Shown: one piece after another, positions 1 through 6,050 of the stretch
Layout: each line of letters begins with the position of its first letter
Position numbering within the stretch: the first letter of the stretch is position 1
DNA from: Acidobacteriota bacterium
Lineage (GTDB): Bacteria; Acidobacteriota; Terriglobia; Terriglobales; Acidobacteriaceae
Direction of reading: 5' to 3'
Length of the DNA: 8,173 nucleotides
Assembly (NCBI GenBank): GCA_003224785.1
Contig: QHZV01000061.1
Span: forward strand, 1 to 8,173
Translations under genes and position numbers: made by a program
The notes under the pieces: generated by a model
Told to the model about the DNA's origin: nothing
The model's input: only the letters and a program-made list of their open reading frames with translations
The model's database searches: none

Positions 1-96
1 GGTCCCAGTGTTGCCGCTGTAGTTGACCGAAACCGGCAACCGGAGCGCGAATCGCCGGGTGGCTCGCTTCTCTGCCTGCTGAACTTCAACGGTCAT
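1..96 (-). CDS. PilZ-domain-like protein, N-terminal fragment (cut by window edge)
   Basis: Only the first 32 codons are visible, beginning at the ATG on the minus strand at 96..94. The peptide starts MTVEVQQAEKRATRRFALRL and continues PVSVNYSGNTGT. The basic R-x-x-R cluster followed by F-x-L-x-L-P-V-x-V resembles the start of PilZ domains, where arginines of an RxxxR motif contact cyclic di-GMP. The start is supported by an AAGGAG ribosome binding site (minus strand, 111..106), nine bases upstream. PilZ proteins usually act as c-di-GMP receptors for motility, exopolysaccharide or secretion, but the downstream D/NxSxxG motif lies outside the window, so ligand binding cannot be judged. It is transcribed divergently from the amidotransferase gene. 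The start is well supported; the family call is an inference from a short stretch. Confidence 0.6.
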   Translation of the reverse strand, partial: MTVEVQQAEKRATRRFALRLPVSVNYSGNTGT

Positions 97-380
97 AGGG
101 GGAGGCTCCTTAAAAACCTCTGTAAGGATGGAACCTGGGGCGCGGCATGTCAAGCGGAACTTAGGACGAGGACTGGAGAGCCATCGCCCGGGGGAATCGG
201 CGCGATCGATACGGGCGAAATGTTAACTCATTAGTACTTAAGAACTTAGCTAGCCTCTTCGGCGTGAATCCGGGCGCGCTTGGAAGTTCTTGCCCGGCTT
301 AAGGTAATCTGATCCTAGCGGTGAGGCTTCGACTCCGGAAGGATTCCGACGCCAACAAACAAACGACCAACGACTGCTTT
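97..380. other. Divergent intergenic region upstream of the amidotransferase gene
   Basis: This 284-base stretch separates the PilZ-like gene (-) from the PabA/TrpG gene (+) and should carry both promoters. No convincing gene was seen. A weak sigma70-like pair on the plus strand is TTGGAA (280-285) with TAATCT (305-310), but its spacing of 19 is long. A 7-base inverted repeat TCGCCCG/CGGGCGA lies at 184-190 and 212-218. Overlapping inverted repeats at 240-297 are listed separately. No tandem Trp codons, T-box core or known riboswitch motif was recognised. Confidence 0.5.
240..297 (+). repeat. Two overlapping inverted repeats (possible pseudoknot or alternative RNA folds)
   Basis: Repeat A pairs AAGAACTT (240-247) with AAGTTCTT (284-291), a perfect 8-base match. 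Repeat B pairs CCGGGC (270-275) with GCCCGG (292-297), a perfect 6-base match. The left arm of B lies in the loop of A, and the right arm of A lies in the loop of B, so they would form a pseudoknot or compete. Palindromic CTTAAG copies at 237-242 and 298-303 bracket the block. No T-run follows, so it is not an ordinary terminator. Whether it is transcribed is unknown. Confidence 0.4.
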
Positions 381-956
381 ATGGTGTTCGTACTAGACAA
401 CTACGATTCCTTCACCTACAACCTCGTTCAATATCTTGGCGAGTTAGGGGCGGAAGTCGCTGTTCGCCGCAATGATCAGGTCACAGTCAAGGAAATTGAG
501 GCAATGCGCCCCGATCGCATCCTGATTTCGCCTGGCCCCTGCACGCCCCATGAAGCCGGCATCAGCATAGACCTATTCCGGCATTTCACCGGCAAGCTGC
601 CGATACTGGGTGTTTGTCTCGGACATCAAGCATTGGGCGCTGCTTTCGGCGGTAGTGTGGTTCGCGCGCCGCATCTGATGCATGGCAAAACCAGCCAGAT
701 TACGCATGATGGCCGCACAGTTTTCAAAGATCTGCAACTGCCGTTTACCGCTACCCGATATCACTCTCTGATTGTGCAAGAAAGCGCGTTGCCGTCTGAA
801 CTCCAGGTCAGCGCATGGACAACCGAATCCGACGGCTCAAGAACAATCATGGGATTGCGCCACCGGGAATATCCCGTGGAAGGCGTTCAGTTTCATCCCG
901 AAAGTGTGCTGACTAGCGAAGGGAAGAAGCTGATCAAGAATTTCCTGGAATTGTAG
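381..956 (+). CDS. trpG: Glutamine amidotransferase of PabA/TrpG type (anthranilate / aminodeoxychorismate synthase component II)
   Basis: The product hydrolyses glutamine and passes ammonia to a chorismate-binding partner: TrpE for anthranilate (tryptophan) or PabB for aminodeoxychorismate (folate). The 191 residues match the usual family length. Visible motifs are [18 protein letters not shown] (6-23), SPGPCTP (50-56), the nucleophile elbow GVCLGHQ with Cys79, MHGKTS (100-105), TRYHSL (125-130) and FHPES with His172 and Glu174, giving a complete Cys-His-Glu triad. SPGPCTP and EAGIS resemble the amphibolic PabA/TrpG of Bacillus and E. coli PabA, so the enzyme may serve both pathways. The ATG at 381 is chosen because family members begin at this point; a GTG at 321 would add 20 unlike residues. 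No good Shine-Dalgarno precedes 381. No trpE, pabB or other trp gene is visible here, so it is not in a trp operon within this window. Confidence 0.93.
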   Translation: MVFVLDNYDSFTYNLVQYLGELGAEVAVRRNDQVTVKEIEAMRPDRILISPGPCTPHEAGISIDLFRHFTGKLPILGVCLGHQALGAAFGGSVVRAPHLMHGKTSQITHDGRTVFKDLQLPFTATRYHSLIVQESALPSELQVSAWTTESDGSRTIMGLRHREYPVEGVQFHPESVLTSEGKKLIKNFLEL

Positions 957-993
957 TGATCGGTGGACAGTGAGCAGCTCTCAGTTGCTAGTA

Positions 994-1020
994 ATCAGTC
1001 ATCAGTATCAGTGATCAGTA
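994..1020 (+). repeat. ATCAGTn heptamer array, left of the four-helix-bundle gene
   Basis: Units ATCAGTC (994-1000), ATCAGT (1001-1006), ATCAGTG (1007-1013) and ATCAGTA (1014-1020) lie in tandem, with looser CAG/GCTCTCAG-like sequence from about 968. It begins shortly after the amidotransferase stop codon at 954-956. The 13 bases at 1007-1019 are the exact reverse complement of 1529-1541 and 1536-1548, on the other side of the small gene. Confidence 0.8.
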
Positions 1021-1051
1021 ACATCGCAAATGTTTGTATAACCATTCATTG

Positions 1052-1067
1052 TGTGACATCTGTCACA
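1052..1067. promoter_or_regulatory. CRP/FNR-family-type operator palindrome
   Basis: TGTGACATCTGTCACA consists of perfect 7-base arms around a 2-base centre and matches the CRP half-site pattern TGTGA-N6-TCACA exactly. It ends 33 bases before the ATG of the four-helix-bundle gene. A -10-like TATAAC at 1037-1042 would put a start site near 1049, making the operator downstream and repressive; a later start near 1093 would make it upstream and possibly activating. The alternative is a hairpin TGTGAC-ATCT-GTCACA followed by GCCTTTTC, a weak terminator for the preceding gene. The palindrome is certain; the regulator is inferred. Confidence 0.5.
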
Positions 1068-1100
1068 GCCTTTTCGGAACGATACTGACAAAATGCCTGA

Positions 1101-1475
1101 ATGATCCGCGAAGCCTCGCCAATCGAATCGTATCGCGATCTCATTGCATGGCAAAAAGCGATGGACTTTGTAGGGGACATCTATACATCAACAAACACAT
1201 TTCGCACGAGCGAACAGTTCGGCCTAATCTCTCAATTGCGGCGAGCCGCCGTTTCGATTCCCAGCAATATCGCGGAGGGACAAGGGCGCATTTCCAAAGG
1301 CGAATTCAAGCAGTTCTTGGGCAATGCCAGGGGATCGCTATTGGAAGTTGAAACCCAAATTTTGATTTCGCGGAAGCTTGGCTATATCGTTGAGGAAAGG
1401 TGCGCAGGCCTCCTGCAGAGGTCCAAGGAACTTGGGCGAATCTTAAACGGGCTGATCAATGCATTGCGGCGCTAA
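1101..1475 (+). CDS. Four-helix-bundle protein of the 23S rRNA intervening-sequence (IVS) / Avd-like family
   Basis: The 124-residue product has the family signature: an early SYRDLIAWQKAMDFV helix (10-24) and the core LRRAAVSIPSNIAEGQGR (46-63), followed by two long helices (roughly 66-95 and 97-123). Its length is typical. Relatives were first noted as ORFs inside 23S rRNA intervening sequences of Leptospira and others; Avd, the accessory protein of diversity-generating retroelements, shares the fold. Most members are free-standing and of unknown function, perhaps nucleic-acid binding. No rRNA, reverse transcriptase or variable repeat is visible nearby. The ATG at 1101 has no clear Shine-Dalgarno; it follows an out-of-frame ATG at 1092. 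The gene lies between the convergent 3' ends of two aromatic-pathway genes, has a CRP-type palindrome in front, and is bracketed by heptamer repeats in opposite orientation. The family call is firm, the role open. Confidence 0.88.
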   Translation: MIREASPIESYRDLIAWQKAMDFVGDIYTSTNTFRTSEQFGLISQLRRAAVSIPSNIAEGQGRISKGEFKQFLGNARGSLLEVETQILISRKLGYIVEERCAGLLQRSKELGRILNGLINALRR

Positions 1476-1496
1476 TCGCCGTATCATGTTCACTCA

Positions 1497-1549
1497 CACT
1501 GACACTGACACTGACACTGACACTGACAACTGATCACTGATCACTGATC
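1497..1549 (+). repeat. Tandem array: five CACTGA hexamers then three ACTGATC heptamers
   Basis: Five exact copies of CACTGA occupy 1497-1526. After a CA spacer, three exact copies of ACTGATC occupy 1529-1549. The unit changes from six to seven bases while keeping the core ACTGA. The array starts 21 bases after the stop of the four-helix-bundle gene and its last two bases overlap the stop codon (minus strand, 1550-1548) of the shikimate enzyme. The heptamers are the reverse complement of the ATCAGT units at 994-1020. TGATCA is itself palindromic, so the array could also fold on itself and affect convergent transcription. Confidence 0.9.
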
Positions 1550-3113
1550 ACTTACTCATACTTCCGTTCCTCGCGGCCGCCCGTTCAGTCAGCGCCTGGT
1601 TCACGATCCGCAGCATGTCTTCTCGCGGCGCAGGTTTTCCGGTCCAGATTTCGAACTGCCGCGCTGCTTGGTGAACGAACATTTCGCTGCCCGCGATCAC
1701 CTCGCAGCCGCGTTCTTTCGCCAACTTCAACAGCCGCGTCTCAGACGGATCATAGACCATGTCGAAAACGTATTTGGCCTTGATTTCCTCGGCATTCAGT
1801 GGCGATTCTTTGGTATTCCCCATCCCAACCGGAGTCGCATTAATAATGACATCGAATTCCAGCTTCTTAAGGTCGGGCCGCTTGATGGTTCTTGCCCGCG
1901 CCTGTCTTCCAAGCTTTTGCGCCGCTGCAACACTGCGGTTGAGAATAGAAACCTGCGCTCCCCGCTCACGTAATCCAAAGACCGCCGCCCGTGCCGCTCC
2001 GCCAGCACCCAGAACGAGGATCTTCGCATCCTGCAAAGTCATTCGCTGCTCCAGCGGTCGTACGACACCGGAAGTATCCGTGTTGAAACCGTAAAGCTTT
2101 CCATCCGCGGACCGAACGATGGTGTTACAAGCGCCGATCTTTGCAGTAAAAGGGTCCGTATTATCGAGATGCGAGAGGATAGCCTGCTTATGGGGCATCG
2201 TTATCGCGAGGCCCTGAATCGGAATCTCTTTCACGCAAGCTAGTAAGTCTTTTAGCGATCGCGCATGCAAGGCGAGAAAGACGCCATTCACGTTTTCTCG
2301 TCGCAATGCCGCGTTCATGATCGCCGGTGAGAGCGAATGCTCAATGGGGTCTCCAGCGACACCGAAGACTTTGGTTGCTGCATCCACCTGATCTATTCTG
2401 TAGATGCTTCTCAGCTCCCGTGCGGTGACTTGCCCCGGCGCAGTTTTCTCGTCAGCTGTAAGCGCGCCGAAAGTAAACGCGCTTCCCGCCCTTGCGCCCA
2501 ACACTCGGCTGATTATCCCTTGCTCCCCCATGCACAAGCCAACCAGTGAATGCGCATCCTGGTGGCGCTCCAGAAATTTCATCATGGTCACGTTGTCGGA
2601 AAGGCTGGTGGCGGTGCTGACAATCTTATAGAAGTCCGCCGGATAGCCGGTCATCTTCTTCAACGTCTCGTCGAGCTTCTGGGTGGCACGGAAGTCGTGA
2701 AACGAGAGCACCAGGGCGGCTTTCGCCCTCAGCTTATCGATCTGAGCAGGTTTCAGCCGAATCGCTGTCTGGAGTTCCACATCCACTAATTTGCAGCCTG
2801 CGTCCGCCGCCTTCCCCAGCACTTCAAGCTGCGAAGGTATCGGACCTCGAAACTTGCCCCCGCTCGCGGCCCGGCGACAGGTCGCAATCACAGCCACATG
2901 AGGATGCGATTCGGTAAACTCACGGATCCTGCCGAGCGCCAAACCCGGCTTGGGGAGGTAATCTAACCTTAACTCTATAAACGGGTTATCCCGGGCAAGG
3001 ACCTCGGCTTTCTCAAGCATTTCACTTGCGTCAGTCCCGGCAATTGCAACGCAAACTCGCGGCAAGCGTAAGCGCAACAATCTGGAGCCGTAATGATTGT
3101 TTTCTGCAGTCAT
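1548..3113 (-). CDS. aroDE: Bifunctional 3-dehydroquinate dehydratase (type I) / shikimate dehydrogenase
   Basis: This fused cytosolic enzyme would carry out steps 3 and 4 of the shikimate pathway: 3-dehydroquinate to 3-dehydroshikimate, then NADPH-dependent reduction to shikimate. Residues 1-240 form the type I dehydratase, with ELRLD (47-51), ATCR (77-80), His139 in SFHDF, the Schiff-base Lys163 in FYKIVSTA and Arg203 in ISR. Residues 248-521 form the dehydrogenase, with HSLSP (Ser260, Ser262), Lys309 in TMPHK, GACNT (327-331), Asp346 in GFNTDTSG, the nucleotide loop GAGGAARA (369-376), an NRS motif typical of NADP preference, NATPVGM and Gln482. All catalytic residues are present. I use the ATG at 3113 (521 residues); a TTG at 3155 would add 14 residues without known homology, and neither has a good Shine-Dalgarno. 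Similar fusions occur in plants and some bacteria. It converges on the amidotransferase gene, and its stop codon overlaps the repeat array. Confidence 0.93.
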   Translation of the reverse strand: MTAENNHYGSRLLRLRLPRVCVAIAGTDASEMLEKAEVLARDNPFIELRLDYLPKPGLALGRIREFTESHPHVAVIATCRRAASGGKFRGPIPSQLEVLGKAADAGCKLVDVELQTAIRLKPAQIDKLRAKAALVLSFHDFRATQKLDETLKKMTGYPADFYKIVSTATSLSDNVTMMKFLERHQDAHSLVGLCMGEQGIISRVLGARAGSAFTFGALTADEKTAPGQVTARELRSIYRIDQVDAATKVFGVAGDPIEHSLSPAIMNAALRRENVNGVFLALHARSLKDLLACVKEIPIQGLAITMPHKQAILSHLDNTDPFTAKIGACNTIVRSADGKLYGFNTDTSGVVRPLEQRMTLQDAKILVLGAGGAARAAVFGLRERGAQVSILNRSVAAAQKLGRQARARTIKRPDLKKLEFDVIINATPVGMGNTKESPLNAEEIKAKYVFDMVYDPSETRLLKLAKERGCEVIAGSEMFVHQAARQFEIWTGKPAPREDMLRIVNQALTERAAARNGSMSK

Positions 3114-3317
3114 TGACCGCGCGATATTACAAGGACGTAACTCCAGATGCAACAATCATTGTGCTTTTTACTCGCAGCAAACTTTTTAGCAGTACCCCAC
3201 TTAGACCTGCGTAACCTTGACCCTCCTCCCAAGCCTTGTTAACTTCCTCGATGGAAGATTCTTTATTTTAAGCAACTTACCGTTGCCGAAGGTTCAGGAA
3301 AGCCTGAGGAGGAACGA

Positions 3318-4265
3318 ATGAAGAAGTTGACGATATCCATAATTCTGGCGCTGCCGGCGCTCTGCTGGGCTCAGCAGGCTGGCCCCACTGACGCGACTCC
3401 CTCAGGGACTGTTTCCACCTCAGTTAACTTCCCGATTGAGCGGCTGCAAACTCCCACTACTTCCGACCTTTATTGCGCCGGCTTTCTGGGCAAGTCGATT
3501 TCGAAGGACAAGTTCGTCATCGGCGGCTTGGAATCGCCGCACAGCACCCGGTTCGCCACCGGTGACGCCGTCTACTTGAAGGGCCAAGGTTACGAGGCTG
3601 GCCGGGAATACACGATTGTTCGCGAAACCACTGATATCAATCAGTACGAAGTGTTCGCAGGGCAATGGGCCGCAGTGAAAGCGGCAGGGCAGCCCTATGA
3701 AGAGCTTGCTCGCGTGAAGGTGATTGACACTCGCAACAAGAGCGCCATCGCCCGCGTGCTATTTAGCTGTGACACGATTGTTGCTGGAGATTTGGTTGTG
3801 CCGTTTGTTGAGAAGCCCCTGACGGCGTTTCACGCGCCAATGCGCTTTGATCGCTTTGCTCCGCAGAATGGGCAGGTCAGCGGTCGCGTGCTCATGGCAA
3901 AAGATTTTGATTCCGAGCTCGGCACCGGCGGCAAGATCTATATGAACGTCGGAGCGAGCCAGGGTCTTAAGGTTGGCGATTTCCTTCGCGCGGTCCGCAC
4001 CTATGGCGCTGATCTTGCGGATCCCGTTGACTCGCTTTCCTTCAAAGCCTCAGCGGCTGACCCTACACAAAAGAAAGCAGCTGTGGTTGAACCAAACTGG
4101 ATGACCAAGAACGGTGGATCGGCCGTTCATGTTGCCGACATGCCGCGCCGCGCCGTGGCCGAAATCGTTGTGGTGGGAACCACGCCCTCGACCTCGACCG
4201 GAATGATCGTGTTCGCTCTCGAGCCGCTGCTGGTCGGTGACAAAGTCGAACTCGACCCTCAGTAA
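3318..4265 (+). CDS. Secreted protein of unknown function with possible FlgT-C-like C-terminal region
   Basis: The 315-residue product begins with a signal peptide (basic MKK, hydrophobic core to about residue 16, likely cleavage after CWA at 18), so it should be exported. The mature part has two cysteines (53 and 151), which could form a disulfide. Residues 184-228 contain a GxVxGRV...G-x-IYMNVGASQGLKVGDFLRAVR pattern, and residues 278-313 a RAVAEIVVVGTTPSTSTGMI...GDKVEL pattern. Both resemble the small beta-domain seen at the C-terminus of FlgT and in some envelope proteins, but this is a by-eye similarity. The start is firm: AGGAGG at 3307-3312, five bases before the ATG. A terminator at 4285-4324 ends the unit, so it is probably monocistronic. 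It is divergent from the shikimate enzyme. No specific function is proposed. Confidence 0.85.
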   Translation: MKKLTISIILALPALCWAQQAGPTDATPSGTVSTSVNFPIERLQTPTTSDLYCAGFLGKSISKDKFVIGGLESPHSTRFATGDAVYLKGQGYEAGREYTIVRETTDINQYEVFAGQWAAVKAAGQPYEELARVKVIDTRNKSAIARVLFSCDTIVAGDLVVPFVEKPLTAFHAPMRFDRFAPQNGQVSGRVLMAKDFDSELGTGGKIYMNVGASQGLKVGDFLRAVRTYGADLADPVDSLSFKASAADPTQKKAAVVEPNWMTKNGGSAVHVADMPRRAVAEIVVVGTTPSTSTGMIVFALEPLLVGDKVELDPQ

Positions 4266-4284
4266 TTCCGGATATCTATCTTCG

Positions 4285-4324
4285 AAGGCTGGACGGTGAA
4301 CAACCGCTCCGGCCTTTTTCTTTT
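4285..4324 (+). terminator. Rho-independent terminator after the secreted-protein gene
   Basis: A stem pairs AAGGCTGGACGG (4285-4296) with CCGCTCCGGCCTT (4304-4316), with one G-U pair and one bulged base around the loop TGAACAA. The T-rich tract TTTTTCTTTT (4315-4324) follows directly. It begins 20 bases after the stop codon at 4263-4265, the standard layout for an intrinsic terminator on the plus strand. Confidence 0.9.
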
Positions 4325-4437
4325 GGCGCAAACGATTCTGAAGAGTCCAATCTGCAAGTTAGCGGAGGGCCATCGTTCTGATGAGGAGCGCGGACTGGCT
4401 GCCGCCATATTCATTAGAATTGGCAAGGTGCTACGCC

Positions 4438-5103
4438 ATGGACGTTAAGTCTCTGTTCGCCTGGATTCTGAATCTGCTGTTATTCGCCGTCGGTGCCGTG
4501 GCACAAACGCCGCTTACGATCTCCGACAAGGAGAATCTGCCGTCCGCTTCCCTCTGGGAACCATACCGGCACACTCTTGAGGCGTCCGGCGGAGTCCAGC
4601 CGCACCACTGGAGACTTATGAGTGGCTCGCTCCCGCGCGGCCTGGAACTGCACGATGACGGTGAGATAAGGGGAAACACTGACGAATCCGGTAAATTCGA
4701 GATCACGTTGCTGGCTCGCGACAGCAACAGCCCTCCGGAACAAGTGAAGAACAAATTTGTGCTTTCAGTGGAAACGCCCTTCACCGCCGAATGGGACCAC
4801 AAGACGCGAGTCAACGGAGAAAGAATTGACGGGTCCGTTAAGGTTTCGAACCGCACCGGACGCGACTTCGATTTGACCTTCGTTGTTCTTGCCCTGAACG
4901 AAATCGGCAGGGCGACCGCGATTGGATATCAGCACTTCCCACTAAAGAAAGACAGCAGAGACTTCAATATCCCATTCGGCGATAGCGTCTCGCGCGGAAT
5001 GTATTCCGTAAACGTAGATTTGGTCGCGGAAGAGCCGGTTTCAGGCCGCATATTCCGAGCGCGCCTAGTCACGGAGAAGCAGCAGATCACGCAAGGGCCT
5101 TAA
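4438..5103 (+). CDS. Secreted protein with putative-Ig (He_PIG-like) domain
   Basis: From the ATG at 4438 the product has 221 residues. It begins with a signal peptide, a hydrophobic run SLFAWILNLLLFAVGA followed by a VAQ cleavage site near 23. Residues 28-111 fit the putative-Ig/cadherin-like pattern: an LPSAS...PYRHTLEASGGVQPHHWRL strand pair, then GSLPRGLEL, GEIRGNTDESGKFEIT and a final FVLSV strand. Residues 115-213 form a second beta-rich region that I do not recognise. Such proteins are usually extracellular or envelope-bound, and nothing here gives a ligand. AAGGTG at 4425-4430 with spacer 7 supports this start. An upstream in-frame ATG at 4381, with GGAGGG at 4364-4369, would add 19 residues and give an unusually long basic leader; this choice is open. 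It lies after the terminator of the preceding gene and may have its own promoter. Confidence 0.78.
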   Translation: MDVKSLFAWILNLLLFAVGAVAQTPLTISDKENLPSASLWEPYRHTLEASGGVQPHHWRLMSGSLPRGLELHDDGEIRGNTDESGKFEITLLARDSNSPPEQVKNKFVLSVETPFTAEWDHKTRVNGERIDGSVKVSNRTGRDFDLTFVVLALNEIGRATAIGYQHFPLKKDSRDFNIPFGDSVSRGMYSVNVDLVAEEPVSGRIFRARLVTEKQQITQGP

Positions 5104-5236
5104 GAAATTCAGAAGTGAGAAGGCAGAGGTAAGAACTCACGCAGCCCTCAGGGAGCCGAAGCAATACTTCTACATTCAGGCTTCTAAACTCGGACTTTGT
5201 AGAGAATCGCAGCGCCAGTGTGCCGGAAGCATTAAA

Positions 5237-5277
5237 GGCCGCTCTTCAATGGGGGAGGAGCATGTTGAAGACCGGCC
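5237..5277. other. Strong hairpin with purine-rich loop
   Basis: GGCCGCTCTTCAA (5237-5249) pairs with TTGAAGACCGGCC (5265-5277) at 12 of 13 positions (one C-C mismatch), with a loop containing GGGGGAGGAG. No T-run follows, so it is not a typical terminator. The G-rich loop is followed by an ATG at 5262, but the spacing is too short for normal initiation and the resulting 45-residue frame has no recognisable features. Confidence 0.6.
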
Positions 5278-5306
5278 GCTCCCAAGTGGCTCATGGCGCT
5301 GCGTTG

Positions 5307-5337
5307 GTGCCGCGCGGATCGTGCCATCCGCGGGCAC
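5307..5337. other. Strong GC-rich hairpin
   Basis: GTGCCGCGCGGAT (5307-5319) pairs with ATCCGCGGGCAC (5326-5337) through 12 base pairs with one bulged G and a six-base loop CGTGCC. It lies 29 bases after the previous hairpin and is followed by AAAATATAAG rather than T residues. Two such stems within 100 bases suggest a structured RNA, or the remains of an inverted-repeat element. Confidence 0.6.
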
Positions 5338-6038
5338 AAAATATAAGAGTCCCGACGGTTATGCTGATCTCATTCGTCTCGGCCAGTAGCTCGCTTTAGA
5401 CCCTTGCCGACCTGCATTGGTTCGCTATCCTTGCGGACTGCCAACCGGCGATCGTGACTCGGGCTCCGGGCTCACCGCCAACCGGAAAAATCAGTTCAAC
5501 GCCTTCGGGACTCTATCCTGCCTTCGACGATGTCTCTTGTTCTCCTCGACCAGCGCTTTGCTATAGAGCCTTACTGGCCCTCCGTCGGTCATCTTGCTCG
5601 AGTTTCACGCCAGATGTATTGGTTGCCCAATCTTCTTACGCTTCCCTTTTGCCGTCTGCCGAAGGTGACCTCGCTTGGCCCCCGGACGCCGCACCAACCG
5701 GAAAAACTTCAGAAACTGTCAAAGAACAATTGTGTTTTACACCTTCTATTTTTTAGGTCAATAGAAAAAACGAATTTGTATGTGCTTTGATTTCAACGGA
5801 GTGCGGACTGTTCACAGGGGCATGCAGCGATAGCAGTGCAAACGAACTTAACGAAGGATTCCGCAATTATTAGATCCCGCGACCATCGGCGTGTTTCAGC
5901 CAAGCTGGTTGATCGAAATTGCGATGACGGGCTGAATTTTTGATTGTGAAAATCACGAGAATGTACGCGCCAATCGCGGTTTCCGACAACGCGAGAGTGC
6001 AACGGCTGAAGTAACTTCGGGATCGAGTCGCACCTTCC

Positions 6039-6044
6039 TAGAAT
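6039..6044 (+). promoter_or_regulatory. Possible -10 element of the cupin-like gene
   Basis: TAGAAT (6039-6044) matches the sigma70 -10 consensus at five of six positions and ends six bases before the ATG at 6051. With a start site about seven bases downstream the transcript would begin at or near the ATG, that is, be leaderless. This agrees with the lack of a Shine-Dalgarno in CACCTTCCTAGAATACTTTC. No convincing -35 hexamer was found, so this is tentative. Confidence 0.35.
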
Positions 6045-6050
6045 ACTTTC

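Larger units (their letters stand above)
5104..6050. other. Gene-poor region of about 950 bases
   Basis: No reading frame here shows a recognisable domain, a ribosome binding site with sensible spacing, or coding-like composition. Plus-strand open frames at 5454-5756 and 5530-5790 overlap each other and look accidental. The stretch holds two strong hairpins (5237-5277 and 5307-5337), three copies of CCAACCGG (5441, 5478 and 5694), and an A/T hairpin TTCTATT/AATAGAA (5744-5750 with 5760-5766). Its right end should contain the promoter of the cupin-like gene. It could be a decayed gene or an untranslated RNA locus; neither can be shown by eye. Confidence 0.5.

Noticed and set aside
97..380. A trp attenuator or T-box upstream of the amidotransferase gene
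   Set aside because: No leader peptide with Trp codons, no T-box core and no terminator T-run could be seen; the only short frame from the ATG at 221 encodes MLTH.
1034..1351. A 105-residue open frame overlapping the four-helix-bundle gene
   Set aside because: The other frame from 1101 carries the full family signature; this one is its shadow.
1101..1475. Diversity-generating retroelement (Avd-like protein)
   Set aside because: No reverse transcriptase, template repeat or variable repeat is present in the window; only the protein fold family is shared.
994..1549. CRISPR array
   Set aside because: Units are only 6-7 bases and directly abutting, with no spacers and no cas genes.
5262..5399. 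A 45-codon open frame starting MLKTGRSQVAHGAALVPRGS, including LVPRGS, which equals the thrombin site used in cloning vectors
   Set aside because: The flanking DNA does not read as vector tag sequence, no His-tag is present, the Shine-Dalgarno spacing is wrong, and the frame lies across the two hairpins. The match is taken as chance.
5454..5790. Two overlapping plus-strand open frames of 86 and 100 residues
   Set aside because: They overlap in different frames, lack a ribosome binding site and show no recognisable motif.
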